DNA of 64,000 bases from Pseudisothecium myosuroides (taxonomy: Eukaryota > Streptophyta > Bryopsida > Hypnales > Lembophyllaceae): NCBI GenBank assembly GCA_951799445.1, contig OX637293.1:25234001-25298000 (forward strand). The letters are read 5' to 3'. Shown here one piece after another: positions 11,501 through 23,665 of this stretch. The notes under the pieces are model-generated. The model saw only the letters and a list, made by a program, of their open reading frames with translations. It made no database searches and was not told the origin of the DNA. The stretch's first letter is position 1. Each line of letters starts with the position of its first letter. Position numbers and translations under genes: made by a program.

Positions 11501-11690
11501 TTGTTATTTTAGAGTTATAAGAAGTCTTATTTTTATTATTAAAATGCATAAAAATGTTTAAATGATTTCCTTAAAATGTTACCATTTAGACCAAGTTTTT
11601 TAATTTCTAACTCTTGTTTTTTCCATTGATTTGATCAATTTTGGATGTGCTTGATTTGCCAATTTTTTCATTTCTTTGATGTCTTTAATA
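8545..11690. other. Long AT-rich stretch, no gene seen
   Basis: About 3 kb without a credible frame. A diverged copy of the 29.4/39.3 kb repeat lies near 9,585-9,680 (GTCTAAAGAAGATTCT). Positions 10,370-10,490 are rich in ATATTCCATAT-like words. Confidence 0.4.
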
Positions 11691-11691
11691 T

Positions 11692-12274
11692 GTGACAACA
11701 ACCAAAGATCTATACCTTGAATGAGGTTGTTTGTTTTGTTTTGTTTGTTACAATGAAATCTCCAGAACCATGCGTCCCCTAGTCATGTTCATGATACCAT
11801 TAGAAAGCTCTTTTTGAGGAGGGGAGCATTGACTTTGTTTTGTAGCAAAAAGGATATTGAAATTTGAAATTTTTATGAATTAAAAAAATAAAAAACTATT
11901 TTTATTTTTACTTTTTATTTATTGTGGCAACAACATTGGGTACACTATACCTTAAATGAGGCTATTTGTCTTTCTATTTTGTTTTGTTTTGTTTTGTTTA
12001 TTTGTTTGTTTGTTTTGTTTATTTTTTTTGGTTTGGTGAGATCTCCTATGCCATGCGTCTCTAGATCATGTCTTTAGTGTTGTTAGAAAGTCCTTTGTGA
12101 AGAAGGGTGCATGGGCTTTGTTTTGTGGCATTTGGACATACCATGTGAAAGATATTTAATTTTGAATTTTTTATGAATTAATTTTTTTAAATTAATTTTC
12201 ATTTTACAAAAAAAATTTACACTGCTAGAGGTTTTCCGTTTATTTTGGTTGTGGCAATAGCACAAGGCACACTA
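11692..12274 (+). repeat. Diverged tandem repeat, about 2.3 units of 240-300 bases
   Basis: Unit 1 (about 11,692-11,930) and unit 2 (about 11,933-12,235) both begin TGTGRCAACAAC, run through CTATACCTT(G/A)AATGAGG, a GTTTT-rich microsatellite, CCATGCGTC and a closing TTTTTATGAATT. A third unit starts near 12,248 (TTGTGGCAATAGCAC) and is cut by the MITE at 12,275. The units are clearly diverged, so the array is not recent. Confidence 0.65.
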
Positions 12275-12586
12275 CACTAAATAGGGTATTTAGTGTTGGC
12301 AACACTATTTGCGAACCATGACACTAAATATCATTAAGCCTACTAAAGTAAGTAACATTAAATGTAATTTCTAACATTAAATATACTCTATGATAAATTT
12401 GAAATCTGAAAATGTTTACATTTAGTGTTAGAACTTATTAAAGGAAGGTAGAAGGGAAGAGAAGACAAAGGCGGCGCATTGAAGTTTAGCACTACACTAA
12501 TCGTCCTAAAATTGACATTTAGTGTAGGGTCAAGTAGGGTGGTAATTACACTAAATGTAATCCAACACTAAATACCCTATTTAGTG
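12275..12586. mobile_element. 312-base MITE, deletion derivative of the 23.7 kb transposon
   Basis: The terminal inverted repeats match perfectly over 25 bases, starting CACTAAATAGGGTATTTAGT. Each terminus is itself almost a palindrome (CACTAAAT at one side, ATTTAGTG at the other). TA flanks both sides (12273-12274 and 12587-12588). The left ~165 bases and right ~145 bases are close copies of the two ends of the element at 23,666-25,967; the transposase region is absent. The junction lies near 12,441, at an AAGG/AGAAGGGAAG purine run. Confidence 0.88.
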
Positions 12587-15449
12587 TACTGTAGTACATT
12601 CTAGAACATCATGCTAATGTGATGAAAGCCCTCCGTCCCTCCGTCTGGGCGGCCCCCCCGAGTCTCTGTCCATCCAACACCTGGTTCGTTATCTTTCATT
12701 TGGGAACGCGTGCGCATTGGGCACCACATCCTTGCGGAAGCTCCAGCACCAAGTTCAAGAAACTGCCTAATTTACCAGCCTCGTTGAAAAAGTGAGTGGA
12801 CACCGATAGACGAGTTTCATTGAATTGTTAATGTTAATTAATACTCGTATAATACAGCATGTCATTGTGGAATGCCAATCTAAGAGGGTTCAAAATTCTT
12901 ATTTTTAGGACATTCTGACAATCACAATCACTATTGGTCCCCAATGGCATTACAAATTGGTAGTCTACTATCCAAATACAATTTAGCCAATCCAACCAAA
13001 TGCTAAACAAGCAAGATCATACAGAGAAAATAAGAAGGTCCTACCCTATCTAAAGGACAAATTTGGCATAGATTAAATCTTTTTGTAAAAAAGTGCCACA
13101 TGTCATCTTATGAATGAGGTGAGGTGACGTGGACCCATGAGAATCTGACAAGGAAATTCAATTTTGACACCTAAGTGCCGAATCAGACTTTCACATATAA
13201 TATGATCCAAATTATTATTTGGAAAATTCATTGATAAGATGACATTCAAGTAAGAGAAAACAACTACAACATTGTCTTGACCAATAAGAGTAAACAACCC
13301 GTATCAAAAGAACCTTGAACCTAGCATAAACAATACAATCCAACAATTAAGGAATGAAGAAAATTCAACGACATCATTTTGTGATGGTGTAAAACAGGAT
13401 TGCAATACAAGCCTTTTCCAAATAGCAGGCCCCATCAAAGCTAACAAATTAGCTAAAATGTAATAAGATAGTGGCACCTTAAATTGTCAAGTGCCTAAAA
13501 TAAACTCCAGTTTTTTGCCTAATAGCAAACCAAATTTGTATGTGAAACTGTCAATCTCCTGTTTAAAACTTGAATTGATTGCCAAAGTGAATGTTTAGGG
13601 GGGGCACTATTCATGCATCACTCTCTATTGCTTCAAGGTCCTAAATGTGTTGTTTCCTATAAGACCAATATAAATAAAATGTGGTGGGCCTTGATTACTT
13701 GAATAATATATAATAGTGTATGAAAAGTGCCTTGGTGAGTTAAAAATGACAAGTTAAAAAATGGAAAGCAAGGGTGGGGCATGGGCAAGTGGAAGTAACA
13801 AAATAAATTATTTGAGCCAGGCAAGTGACACTTGGCGTGTCAAATTTGGAGAATAAGGATGTAGATGCCCTTACAAATTGTATCATAGTCTTCCTATTTT
13901 TTATAAATACAATTTATCCATGAACTAGGTACCAATGCAGATTAAGAGTCTATAAAGTTCCAACATGAGTGTGGTGCACAACCTTTAAAATAAAATACAT
14001 GTAAAGGCAGCCTTATGCACCAATTGAAAAAGAAAATAATTTTTTTTTGGATGCATGTTCGTTATTTCATCCATGAATTTGTTGGAAATTGCTATTGGTT
14101 GTATATGACTTTTTGAGATTTCATCACTTGATTGATAGTACTAATGTTATTCATAAAGTTATATAATTGTTAATAAAATACATAATTATCATTGAGAATG
14201 TTAATATAGTTATTGGTGTCTACCAATAATTAATTGTTAGTAATAATAAATAATAGTTATTGGAGTCCCATATGTTTGGAAACAATTTGACACGCTTGAT
14301 GGATAGGGAAGTTTTTTAATTTTATTTGTAGATGCAAATAGGTATGCTAATTTTAAACTATTGTAACCATCCCACTAACTTAATATTTTTTTTGAGGGTT
14401 ACTCTTGATGCATGTTGACATCCCATTACATCTTTTGGGATGTTTTGTTATTGTCCATTTATATTTCCCTTAATATTCATCAGCTGATTGACCCCATTTT
14501 ATTTTTATTTTTATTTTATCAGAAAAAATGATTTAATAACAAAGAGCACCAACCTCTACAATAATTTAGAATTGAATCCAATTGTGAGCCTTAGGATTGC
14601 ACCTTATTTCTCTCTTTTTCATCATGATATAATTTAGTTTTCATTTTCATAGTCTTCATCTCTAAGGGGGGTTAAAAACATAGGAATTAAGTTGAAAAAT
14701 GATGAATTTACAATTGCATATGAGTTTGATATACATGGCAAAGGATTCAATGACATTTTTACAATCCTATGTAGGGCTTTTTCAATCATTGCAAAGTATA
14801 AGGAAATAATAGGGTTGCATTAGCATCCAAGGGTGCAAGAATTGACTATTCTATGGTTTACAATAGGAAGATTTATGTGGGATTTTTCTATCTTTAATAT
14901 ACATTTATTTTAAATGTGAACTTATTTCAATATCGATAGAATATCCATTTATTCATAGTTTTTTAACAAATTTTGAATCCAATAAGCTTAAATATGTAAA
15001 ATGATAAAAGAAACAATAATAGACTATTCTACCTTATTTTTAGATGATACCCGGCAATAAACGTGTAGTTTTTGACAATGTTTTCAACATACATTGCAAT
15101 ACTAGTGAATACTGAGGGATATATTCCATGTAGTGGAAACAAACTATACCGATGTCAGTATAAAGGGAAAGGGTGAGTTATATTGAAATCAATCATGGGG
15201 ATACAATTGCACTTGCTCAAAGCATATACTACCTATGCATTGGAGTTGTATAGGGTTGCTTATTTCCATTGCCAATCACAACTCCTATAAAGAGCCTATA
15301 TAAACAATAAATATGCCTAAAGGTCTCATTACTGTTTGTATTGCATGTTTTATAGAGTTGGATTGATGATGCTTTTAGCTTGCCAATATAACATACCTTC
15401 TTTGCTCATTGATTGAATTTAGATAGAAGCTTAACTACTTAACCTTTAA
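12587..15449. other. AT-rich intergenic DNA, no gene seen
   Basis: A short GC-rich patch (12,620-12,790, with a run of seven C at 12,653-12,659) follows the MITE. The rest is AT-rich with no credible frame or complete repeat. Confidence 0.4.
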
Positions 15450-16165
15450 CCTCTAAATGCCCAAGGAAGGGCCTTCCTCCAAAATCACCTCCAAATTTTT
15501 GTTTTTGAAATGAAAGTATATTTAGAATCATTTTTGAAAAATATAATCATAGAAACTTATTTGTCTCTATCAAACTAGTCTACAATCTAATTTTCAAAGA
15601 TTTGACTTTACGAAATTTGAGATATCTTCAATCAAAGTTCAATTTTTGAAAATAAAACTAGATTTTTTTCTGGGCATAATGATTTCAAAGGCTTAGATCT
15701 CAAATTTTCACAAAAAAAGAATTTGCCTTTTTTGACCAAATGCATTATGAATAGTTAAAATTATGCATGCCAATTTTCACAAGTAGTAGAACAATGAAAG
15801 ATTGTTTTCATAGCCTTGCAATCTAGTAAAATACATTGGAAAAACAAGAATTTCACTTAACAATGTCCATTCACTAGATTTGCTTCAATTGATCAATCAC
15901 TTGCCCACTTGGACACCTAAGGAATTTTTTTTCTTGAGATGGTTTCTCCCAAGACAATCTACAATGAACATTTCTTGGAGTGTTTGACTTTAAAAATGAC
16001 CTTAGGTGGAGTTATTGCCCAAATCAAAAGTTTTTTTCAACTATGGAAATATAACTTGACAAACTACATGAAAAAACATGAAATTTCAAAAATGTGTTTT
16101 TTGGAATCCAATTAGCCCTTGAAGTTGGGCAACGACCATAAAATGGTTGATTGGGCATGTAGGGG
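15450..16165. mobile_element. TTAA-target TIR element, diverged copy
   Basis: The left end is TTAA (15446-15449) followed by CCTCTAAATGCCCAAGG. The right end is TTGGGCATGTAGGGG followed by TTAA (16166-16169). Termini follow the family pattern (CCYCTA then about 7 bases then CCAA), but the interior is not obviously the same as in the 30-50 kb copies, so it may be a separate subfamily. About 716 bases, non-coding. Confidence 0.62.
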
Positions 16166-19100
16166 TTAAAGACCTAGGAAGCCCAATTTTGGACACAATA
16201 TAATGTTTAGGGTATATTTGATATAAAAGTGCATGAATTGTGATGTACAATAGTGACAAATGTTTGTATTTATGCTAAATCAGATCCAACAACACATTGC
16301 ACTCCAAATTTAGATCATTGTTGTACATGCTACATGCCTCATAAGCTATAAAATGGTCAAGTATTTTACAGGTTTGGTTCCGTATTTGATCATGATAAGC
16401 TTAAGATGTTAAAGCCATATTTAAGTGAACAATACTTGTTGTTAAATTATCAATGCAAGGGAGTATATCTTTGCCATATTTTTGTACATAATTCATACTC
16501 TAGAGTGAAACAAGATACCATATACTCCATATATTGTTTTCTATAGACCTTTCATGGTTAATTTCTTAAAAACAACAAAGTCCATAGTGTACCTCATGTA
16601 TTTTTTAGAAATTTTGAAGAATTTATGTGAGGATTTTGATTTGTTCAATTGTTTTTCTAAAACTAACATGTGCAATGTTTTTTTTTAATCTAATGATATA
16701 AAGAAACTCATTTAAAAGTATACTTACTTCAACTTGATCAATGTGAAAATGATCATTTTTCAATCATGAATATTTCATTTTCAAATGCTAAAGGGAGTTG
16801 AAAACCTTTGTTGTCCTCTAGGTGTGTAATGAGAGTTTTAGGATAGTTGGGCAAGTGCAAGCTAGACTGTACCACAGCTGGTAGAAATACAATCATAAAA
16901 GTCCACTTCATTTTTTTGCATATGACCTCTAAATTTTTGGATTTTTTTTCTATGATTTATTTATAGTGTATTAAAGCAAAAGATGAAAAACTTTAATTGA
17001 ATTTTTTTTGTATATTTATATAAAAAGATTCAAAGATGACATCAAATTTTGATTCTTTTCAACAAATAATAGAATTGATTATAATGAAAATTAACTATGT
17101 ATATTGAAAGTTAGGCCATTCTTAGAAATACTTATTACAATTATTTTGATAAGATAGATTTGTGTAAAGTTGATTTTAAGTATGCCTAATGTACCTCATA
17201 AAATCAATATTATTTTTGATGAAATAATGATACTTAAAAGTCCTTGCTTCAAAGAATAAAACTTTAATTCTATTAATAAATACAACATTTCCATTTACAA
17301 CAACACATTTTTCATGTTTTTCAAAAATCAAAATGATATTTTATATTCTTGTATAAATTTAAGAGTCATTTCCTAAAAGTTAATGGACTGTGATAGTCCT
17401 CAAGTGAAGACTAAATAGTGCATAATACATAAAATGTTAAAAATTTATTTAATTCACCTACTAAAGGTTGTAATCTATTAAATATACAACATATAAATGC
17501 GTCCTTTTAATTACAATCACACCATATGGTTTTTCAATTTTCAAAAATAAAAGTATAATCAGAAAAATATAGATTGTAATAGTCCATTGTGGTATAATCT
17601 AGTTTAATTAAACTTGCCATTTATTAAACTTATTTAAAGGTACAAAAAAACTCCAATTGATCTAATCTTTTGGTGGATTCATAAAGCATCAATATAAATG
17701 CTATATAAAACTTTTGATTTTTCTAGACGTAGATGACAAACTATCATAAAATTTGTATTTGTGACATAGTAGCTAAAAATGGAATAATTTTATCTAGACT
17801 ATCATTTTGTTAGGGCACAAACAATGTAAGGATGGTCCAAATCTATTTTTGATTGTGTAGTATCACTTATGAAGGTGGTCATGCATTTGCCTTTATAATA
17901 AACACTCTTGAAAATGTAGTAAAACTATTTACGTGGTAGTGGATTTGAAAATACAACATACTTAATTCATATAAGGAGCGTGGTATATGCATATAAGAGT
18001 GTGTTGATTGCGAGTGGGAATAGTGACCTTGTGGTACTTAGAGGTGACCTTCATTCCCCAAGTGTAGCATCTATTCTTTGGTCAAGGACATTTTCTTCTC
18101 TGTAAAACATGAAAATAAAAAGAGTATAAAGAGATGAAAAGAATTTGCATGTAACAAAATTTATAATGCTATATCCGTTACACTTAGGAATCATTCCAAC
18201 CTTAACATGAATGTGCTATTATGTCGTGGCACTTGAATATACCTTTGCCAAGCTTCATGTGCTTCAAGGCCTTTTTGAGCTATAAGTACTTCATTGGCTT
18301 TGAAGCTTGGACTGCAACTTTAGTGCACATTGCACACATTGAGCAATTATTATTTCAATGATCATTTTGAAACAGATAAATTCTCAAGGCATTAAGAATG
18401 AAAGTAGCTAATTTATAAAAAATTAAATGTATGCACAAGCTATAATACTTTTTAAAGAGACAAAATTGCATTGCAATGATTTAAATAGAGATTTAAAAAC
18501 TTTTTACAAAACTTCAAAGTATATCTTTGTTAAAAATAGAAATTGGATTAAACCACCAAAAATAAAATAAAAACTATATTAAATGAGTGAATTTTAACAC
18601 TAAATTATGAAAACAAACATGACTTTTTGCTATATTATACAATGTAGTGCATTTTGATATGTTATAAAAGAATTCCATTTGATAGATTCCCAATTTTTAA
18701 AATTCCCAAGTTTTGGGTACAAATCAAAATTGAGATCTAAAGATAGAATCTAAAAGGTACTAGTATTTCATAAAGCGCACAATTTACAACAAAGTGTTAA
18801 ATTGAGAGTTTGTGACAATATTATTAGAGTGCCTCGGTATCTTGACTACACCCCAACAAATTATATTGTATTTGATACAAAATACCAATATACAACTATG
18901 TAAAAGTATTTAAAATACATCTTGGGGTTCCATCCAGACAATTTGCATCTTGAGATGATGCAACTATTCATACTTTGACCTTGTACCCAGTATGATCAAC
19001 ATTTTTTTTATTTGGACAATATATCAATCCATTTCTCCCTATGCTAATGGCTCCCTTGAGATATTTTTCAAAATGCTAAGAGGGCCAGAGGGCTCTATTG

Positions 19101-20479
19101 TTCTAAATATGAAATGTTAAATACATTCATTTGAGGTGAAAACACCCCAAATTGTTCATGCACCCAGTCTTGACAAGTAGACTTTCATTAAATTGTGTCC
19201 CCAAAAAATGTCATTAAATTGTTTCCGTACTTAAGTGCCATTGTTTGACTGCTAATTTTTTTAGATTTTGGTTTTAGAACCAAGCTATATCATGACAATT
19301 TCAATGGCTTAGGGAGCCTCTACTTTGAAATTCATTGAAATTACATCATATCCAAAATTCTATATTTCTTTTAAATTCATGATTTTCAATTGCTAATACT
19401 AGTACATAAATGTTTTTCTAAAGAAAGGTGCCTCCAATTTTAATGAATTGCTTATTTTAACGATTTTAGATGTTTTCACCTTACATAACATTCAGTAGTA
19501 GTCAATAGTATTGTTCTCCTCCAAATGAAATGATGTGGAATATTCCACATCCAAACAATAATTAAAAGGACATACATCAAAAACTGTAAAAAAAAAATGA
19601 AGTGCATTGAGAAAATTGCAACTGTACACTGACATGAACTCCAATACATTAAACATTTAAAGAAAATCAACATTCTATTATTTGAAAACAACTTAAGTTA
19701 AGCAAATACCTTCCAATGGAAAATATAAGCTATTTATGTACATATAGGGTGGTAGGAGGTAAAACGTTAGAGATTTTGAGTCTTCTATCAAAAGTTACGG
19801 ACAAATTTCAGAGAGGAGTTGGAAGGGATATTTTCTTTGCCATTTTCAAACATCTTCTTTGAATTTTGTCCACAACTTTTGATTGGAAGCTTGAAATCTC
19901 AAACGGATTTTTGAAGATGAAAGTTTGATTGATTTATTGACTTTTTTTAGTCCAAATTTTTTTGAGAAAAATTATTCTTCTATGCCTAAATGAAGATTGA
20001 AATTCTACTCCAAATATAATTTTTACGTTTTGACAATTAGCAGTCAAGTTCTCAATTTCAAATTATCCCATATCCTTTGAGAATTCATGATGGACAATAG
20101 ATTTCAATATAAAAATGACGTCTCCAATCTCCACTCCTACAATTGTTAATGAAACAATCCCTTCAAATTGCCATCAAAATTTATTTTTGATGGCACATGG
20201 TTAAGTGGCATTGGTATTTGATTCAATGGATTTTTTGGATTTATGGCAAACTATCTTTCTTTACAATTATTTGTTGATTTGTTTGTCTTGTCTTAAAATT
20301 AGCAAAAATAATGAAGCACACCATAAATGTACTACCACTATCCCAATATTGAAAGCTTACATTAATGATGTGTGGATGAAGACTCCAGAGATGAAAGGGT
20401 AGCCTCTCTGAAGGCTATTGAATGTTACGTTTTGAAATTTTGACTCCGTAAATTTTGAAAATTCTCAATTTCCTAAATA
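16166..20479. other. Long AT-rich stretch, no gene seen
   Basis: Over 4 kb without a convincing frame. Near 19,485-19,560 the words ACATAACATTCAGTAGTAG and GTGGAATATTCCACA suggest a decayed relative of the 21.4 and 43.7 kb MITEs. Nothing else is recognised. Confidence 0.4.
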
Positions 20480-20790
20480 AGGTAACATGCTCTAAAATTG
20501 CCCACCCTATTCAAATGTACACTACTCGTACATGTAACTATTTCATAGCCTTCAGCGATGTACAAACAATGTACATTTTAGGAGGTGGGCGATTTTAGAG
20601 CCCTATGCCATTTCAACTTCAAAATTTCATAACTAATTCTAGAAGGCTCCAAAAAATATAAAACGACTTGGGTTAGATGCCAATTCCTCTTGTCTTTCAA
20701 GGAAAATTTACTGAAAAATATTCCAAGATGTTTCACCTCCCCAAAATTCAGTTTCAGCTCTTAGGTGGGCGATTTCTGAACCTGTTACCT
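20480..20790. mobile_element. TA-target TIR element, AGGTA family
   Basis: The ends are AGGTAACATGCTCTAAAATTG and the inverted counterpart CGATTTCTGAACCTGTTACCT, each next to TA. The interior (ACGACTTGGGTTAGATGCCA and neighbours) matches, in reverse orientation, the element at 60,826-61,119, and also matches a decayed copy near 55.9-56.1 kb. About 311 bases and non-coding. The TA flanks suggest Tc1/mariner type. Confidence 0.65.
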
Positions 20791-21356
20791 TAAGTTACAG
20801 CCAGGACTTCAAACAGACCGTTGAGGACGTCAGTGTGATGTTTTTTCGTCCATTCCATTTGATGCGCACTTTCCAACATGATCCTTTTTATTTGCAAAGA
20901 TTTGGACGAGGGTACTTGGCGAATTACCATTGATGTATTTGGACAAAAATGATACCCTTCAGTATTACAATGTCAACAAGTACAACATCATGGTCACCAA
21001 AAAAGGCAAGGGGGTCAAGTTTTATGTGATTGGCTTGAATTGGGCTGGGACCTGAGGGTTTTATACTTTCAAACGAGTGCTGTCAATCCCAAGTCTACTG
21101 TACTAATCATTTCTTCTTGTACATCCAAAAATTTCTTCATTGGTCCACTGTTGTGGAGGTGCATATGGGCCTGGTAGAAAATAAAACAAACATGGTCAAG
21201 GATGTGGTCCTTTGGTTCTGTGTACTTGTACCTTTATCAATGGAATTTGCCCATGTGTTTCAAGAAAAAAAACAAAAAAATAAAAAATAAAACATAATAA
21301 AAGTTATATATGCAAACAAAACATGCATGTACCTTCATATCATCGTCGTCCTTATG
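20791..21356. other. Intergenic DNA, no gene seen
   Basis: Nothing recognised. The open frames are short and lack any known domain. Confidence 0.35.
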
Positions 21357-21512
21357 CATAACATTTAGTAGCATGTGTTGATGCTGCCTTGGTTCTACAG
21401 TGATGGTGTGCCTCTACATCCTCCACCTGTCTAATTCATCAGTAACTACTGATGAAACACTGTTGGGGTGTGGAATATACCACACCATCACTATAGAGCT
21501 ACTGAATGTTAT
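21357..21512. mobile_element. Small MITE, CATAACATTCAGTAG family
   Basis: The ends are CATAACATTTAGTAGC and GCTACTGAATGTTATG. Internal inverted words (CAGTGATGGTGTG against CACACCATCACT) allow near-complete fold-back. About 156 bases. A second copy, in the opposite orientation, lies at 43,657-43,812. Superfamily not determined. Confidence 0.65.
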
Positions 21513-23663
21513 GTGCAATTACATTTCATCCACTCATAATTATTTTTGGCTCTTTGTTTTGGCACACATTAAAGTTTACTTCAATGGCCCAAACGATGAA
21601 CAAGCAAAGCCAGGGATGGATCAAGAGACTCAAGACCAAAACTAAGGGGGGCGGGTTCAAACTAAATTAAATTACGTCTCAAGTCTCAACTTTCTAAGTC
21701 CCAAGTTCAAGGTCAAATCCCAACTTCTTTGGGTTGTAGAAGGTGAATAAAAAATATCAAATGTGGGACTTGTGACTTCTTAGTGTCAAGGTCAAATCCC
21801 CACTCTAAACTTGTCTCTTGAATAATACTTGTAACAATTAAGTGTCCAAAAAATAGGTCAAAAAGTCAAAACCTCATTTTTGGAGGCACTTTTAGCATCA
21901 AATTTAATGTGCACAATTTTGGACAGAATTTTAGCCAATGAAGGTGATTCACATGGTGTTTTTCTCCCTAATTTTATATTCAAAACAATAGGACTTAGAG
22001 GTTGAGTTGAATCTCCACTTTTGCTAAACCCAATTTAGCCTCTTTAAAAGTGGTGTCATGTAGGCATCTCAAGTAGAATGATGTGGGACTTGGAATGTAG
22101 TGTGAAGCCCCAATTTTCAATTTTCAACTTTCCACCAATTAGATCTTGAGAATTCAATGAGACTTGGAACTTGGGACATAGTGTGAAACATCACTAAATC
22201 TTAGAAGGGTGATTTTTAACGTTTTAGGATCCAAGTGCTCCAAAAGCATTTGCAAAAACAATATAATACAAAGGTAAGTAAAAATCCAAGAAAATGGGGG
22301 TTTCCAATTTTTTTGGTGGAGCATCATCAATAAAAGTCCGATCTAAGAAAACAAATGTATGTAGAAGTTATGAAGGTTTATACATAACCATATCATGAAG
22401 TCACGATTGGTAAAGTATATATAAGCCAAGTGTTAATCTAAGGGAAACAACAAACAAGTAGAAGAGCATTTGGGGGAGAAGAGTGATAAAAGAATGTCTA
22501 TTTGGCCTCCTACTATAGTGAAAGAGGAGAGCTTGAAATAAATATAGTGTCTCCATCTTTGTACAACAAAATTTTGTTTAAAATAAAAGTTTTGTAGGAA
22601 TTTATGACATTTTCCTACCCATTTACTTCTAATGTAGTACTTGCATCCTATCCAACTTTTATTGTAAGCTTTTAGGAATGATGAATTGCATATTCAAGAA
22701 TTTATACGCATTTCAAAAAATATATTCTATATTTCCAAAATTTAGTTGTTCTCTATAGTATACTTGCATTTCTTGGTGCAATATATTTATTTGCATACAA
22801 TACTTTTCTATTTGACAACATTACCACCCTGATAACCACTATGTGTTGACAATCCAAAACGTCTCATTCTTGCATTTTTCTCATTGTGGCTATGCATTTT
22901 TTCTCATTGTGAAAGACAAGACCTATTTATATGTTTACTTTGATCATAGTTTTATTTCAATGCACATAGTGGATTATGATAATTTTTTGCACACAAATGT
23001 CCATTACATGCTCTTCTATTTTATATGGTTGGATTGTGCACATTTTCTTCAATTTTCTCTAACCCCTATAGGACTATAAGGCCACCACATGGCTTTTGCA
23101 CATGCATTTGTAGAAAATTTGATATGTGAATCTCATTAATAGTTCGTGAACAACAAAGAGATTCTAAATGATTTTCTCTGTTGAATCCGTTGGTGCAATC
23201 CGATCGAAAAACGATCAAGTGTACAATTTTTGGTGAATTTTTTGAGAATTGAAAAGGCGTTATGGGCCATCACTTCACATTCTCATATCTTTTTTTTTGC
23301 ATCTCAAAATGATTTGAAAAAAATTACATAGTAATATTATGATGAAATGTACTTGTAGTAAAAAAATCAGAGCTTTTGGGGCACTTTTGAGCATTCCGAT
23401 TTCAACATTTTGATTTCAGCGTATATTCAAAGTACTACCTAACCAAATATCTTTCATCAATCTTGTCAACAATGGCATTTTCTCAAAAATTGTGCGATTT
23501 TGTTGATTTTTTTTTATAGGAAAGGTAAATAAGTCTTCTTGCGTTTAAACAGTGGCAATCATCAAAATTATTCCACATGAATGAGGAACTGTACTTGTTA
23601 CAAGAGCTAGTCAAGAGAACAAGAACTATGCTCAAACACCTCTGGTCCTTTAGGGGCTAAAAC
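21513..23663. other. AT-rich intergenic DNA, no gene seen
   Basis: No credible frame. At 23,647-23,660 the word GGTCCTTTAGGGGCTAA looks like a solitary right end of the TTAA family, with no partner found. Confidence 0.4.
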
Positions 23664-23665
23664 TA

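Noticed and set aside
11980..12030. GTTTT microsatellites as functional signals
   Set aside because: Simple repeats inside a diverged tandem array (also at 11,728-11,750 and 28,018-28,053); no reason to assign a role.
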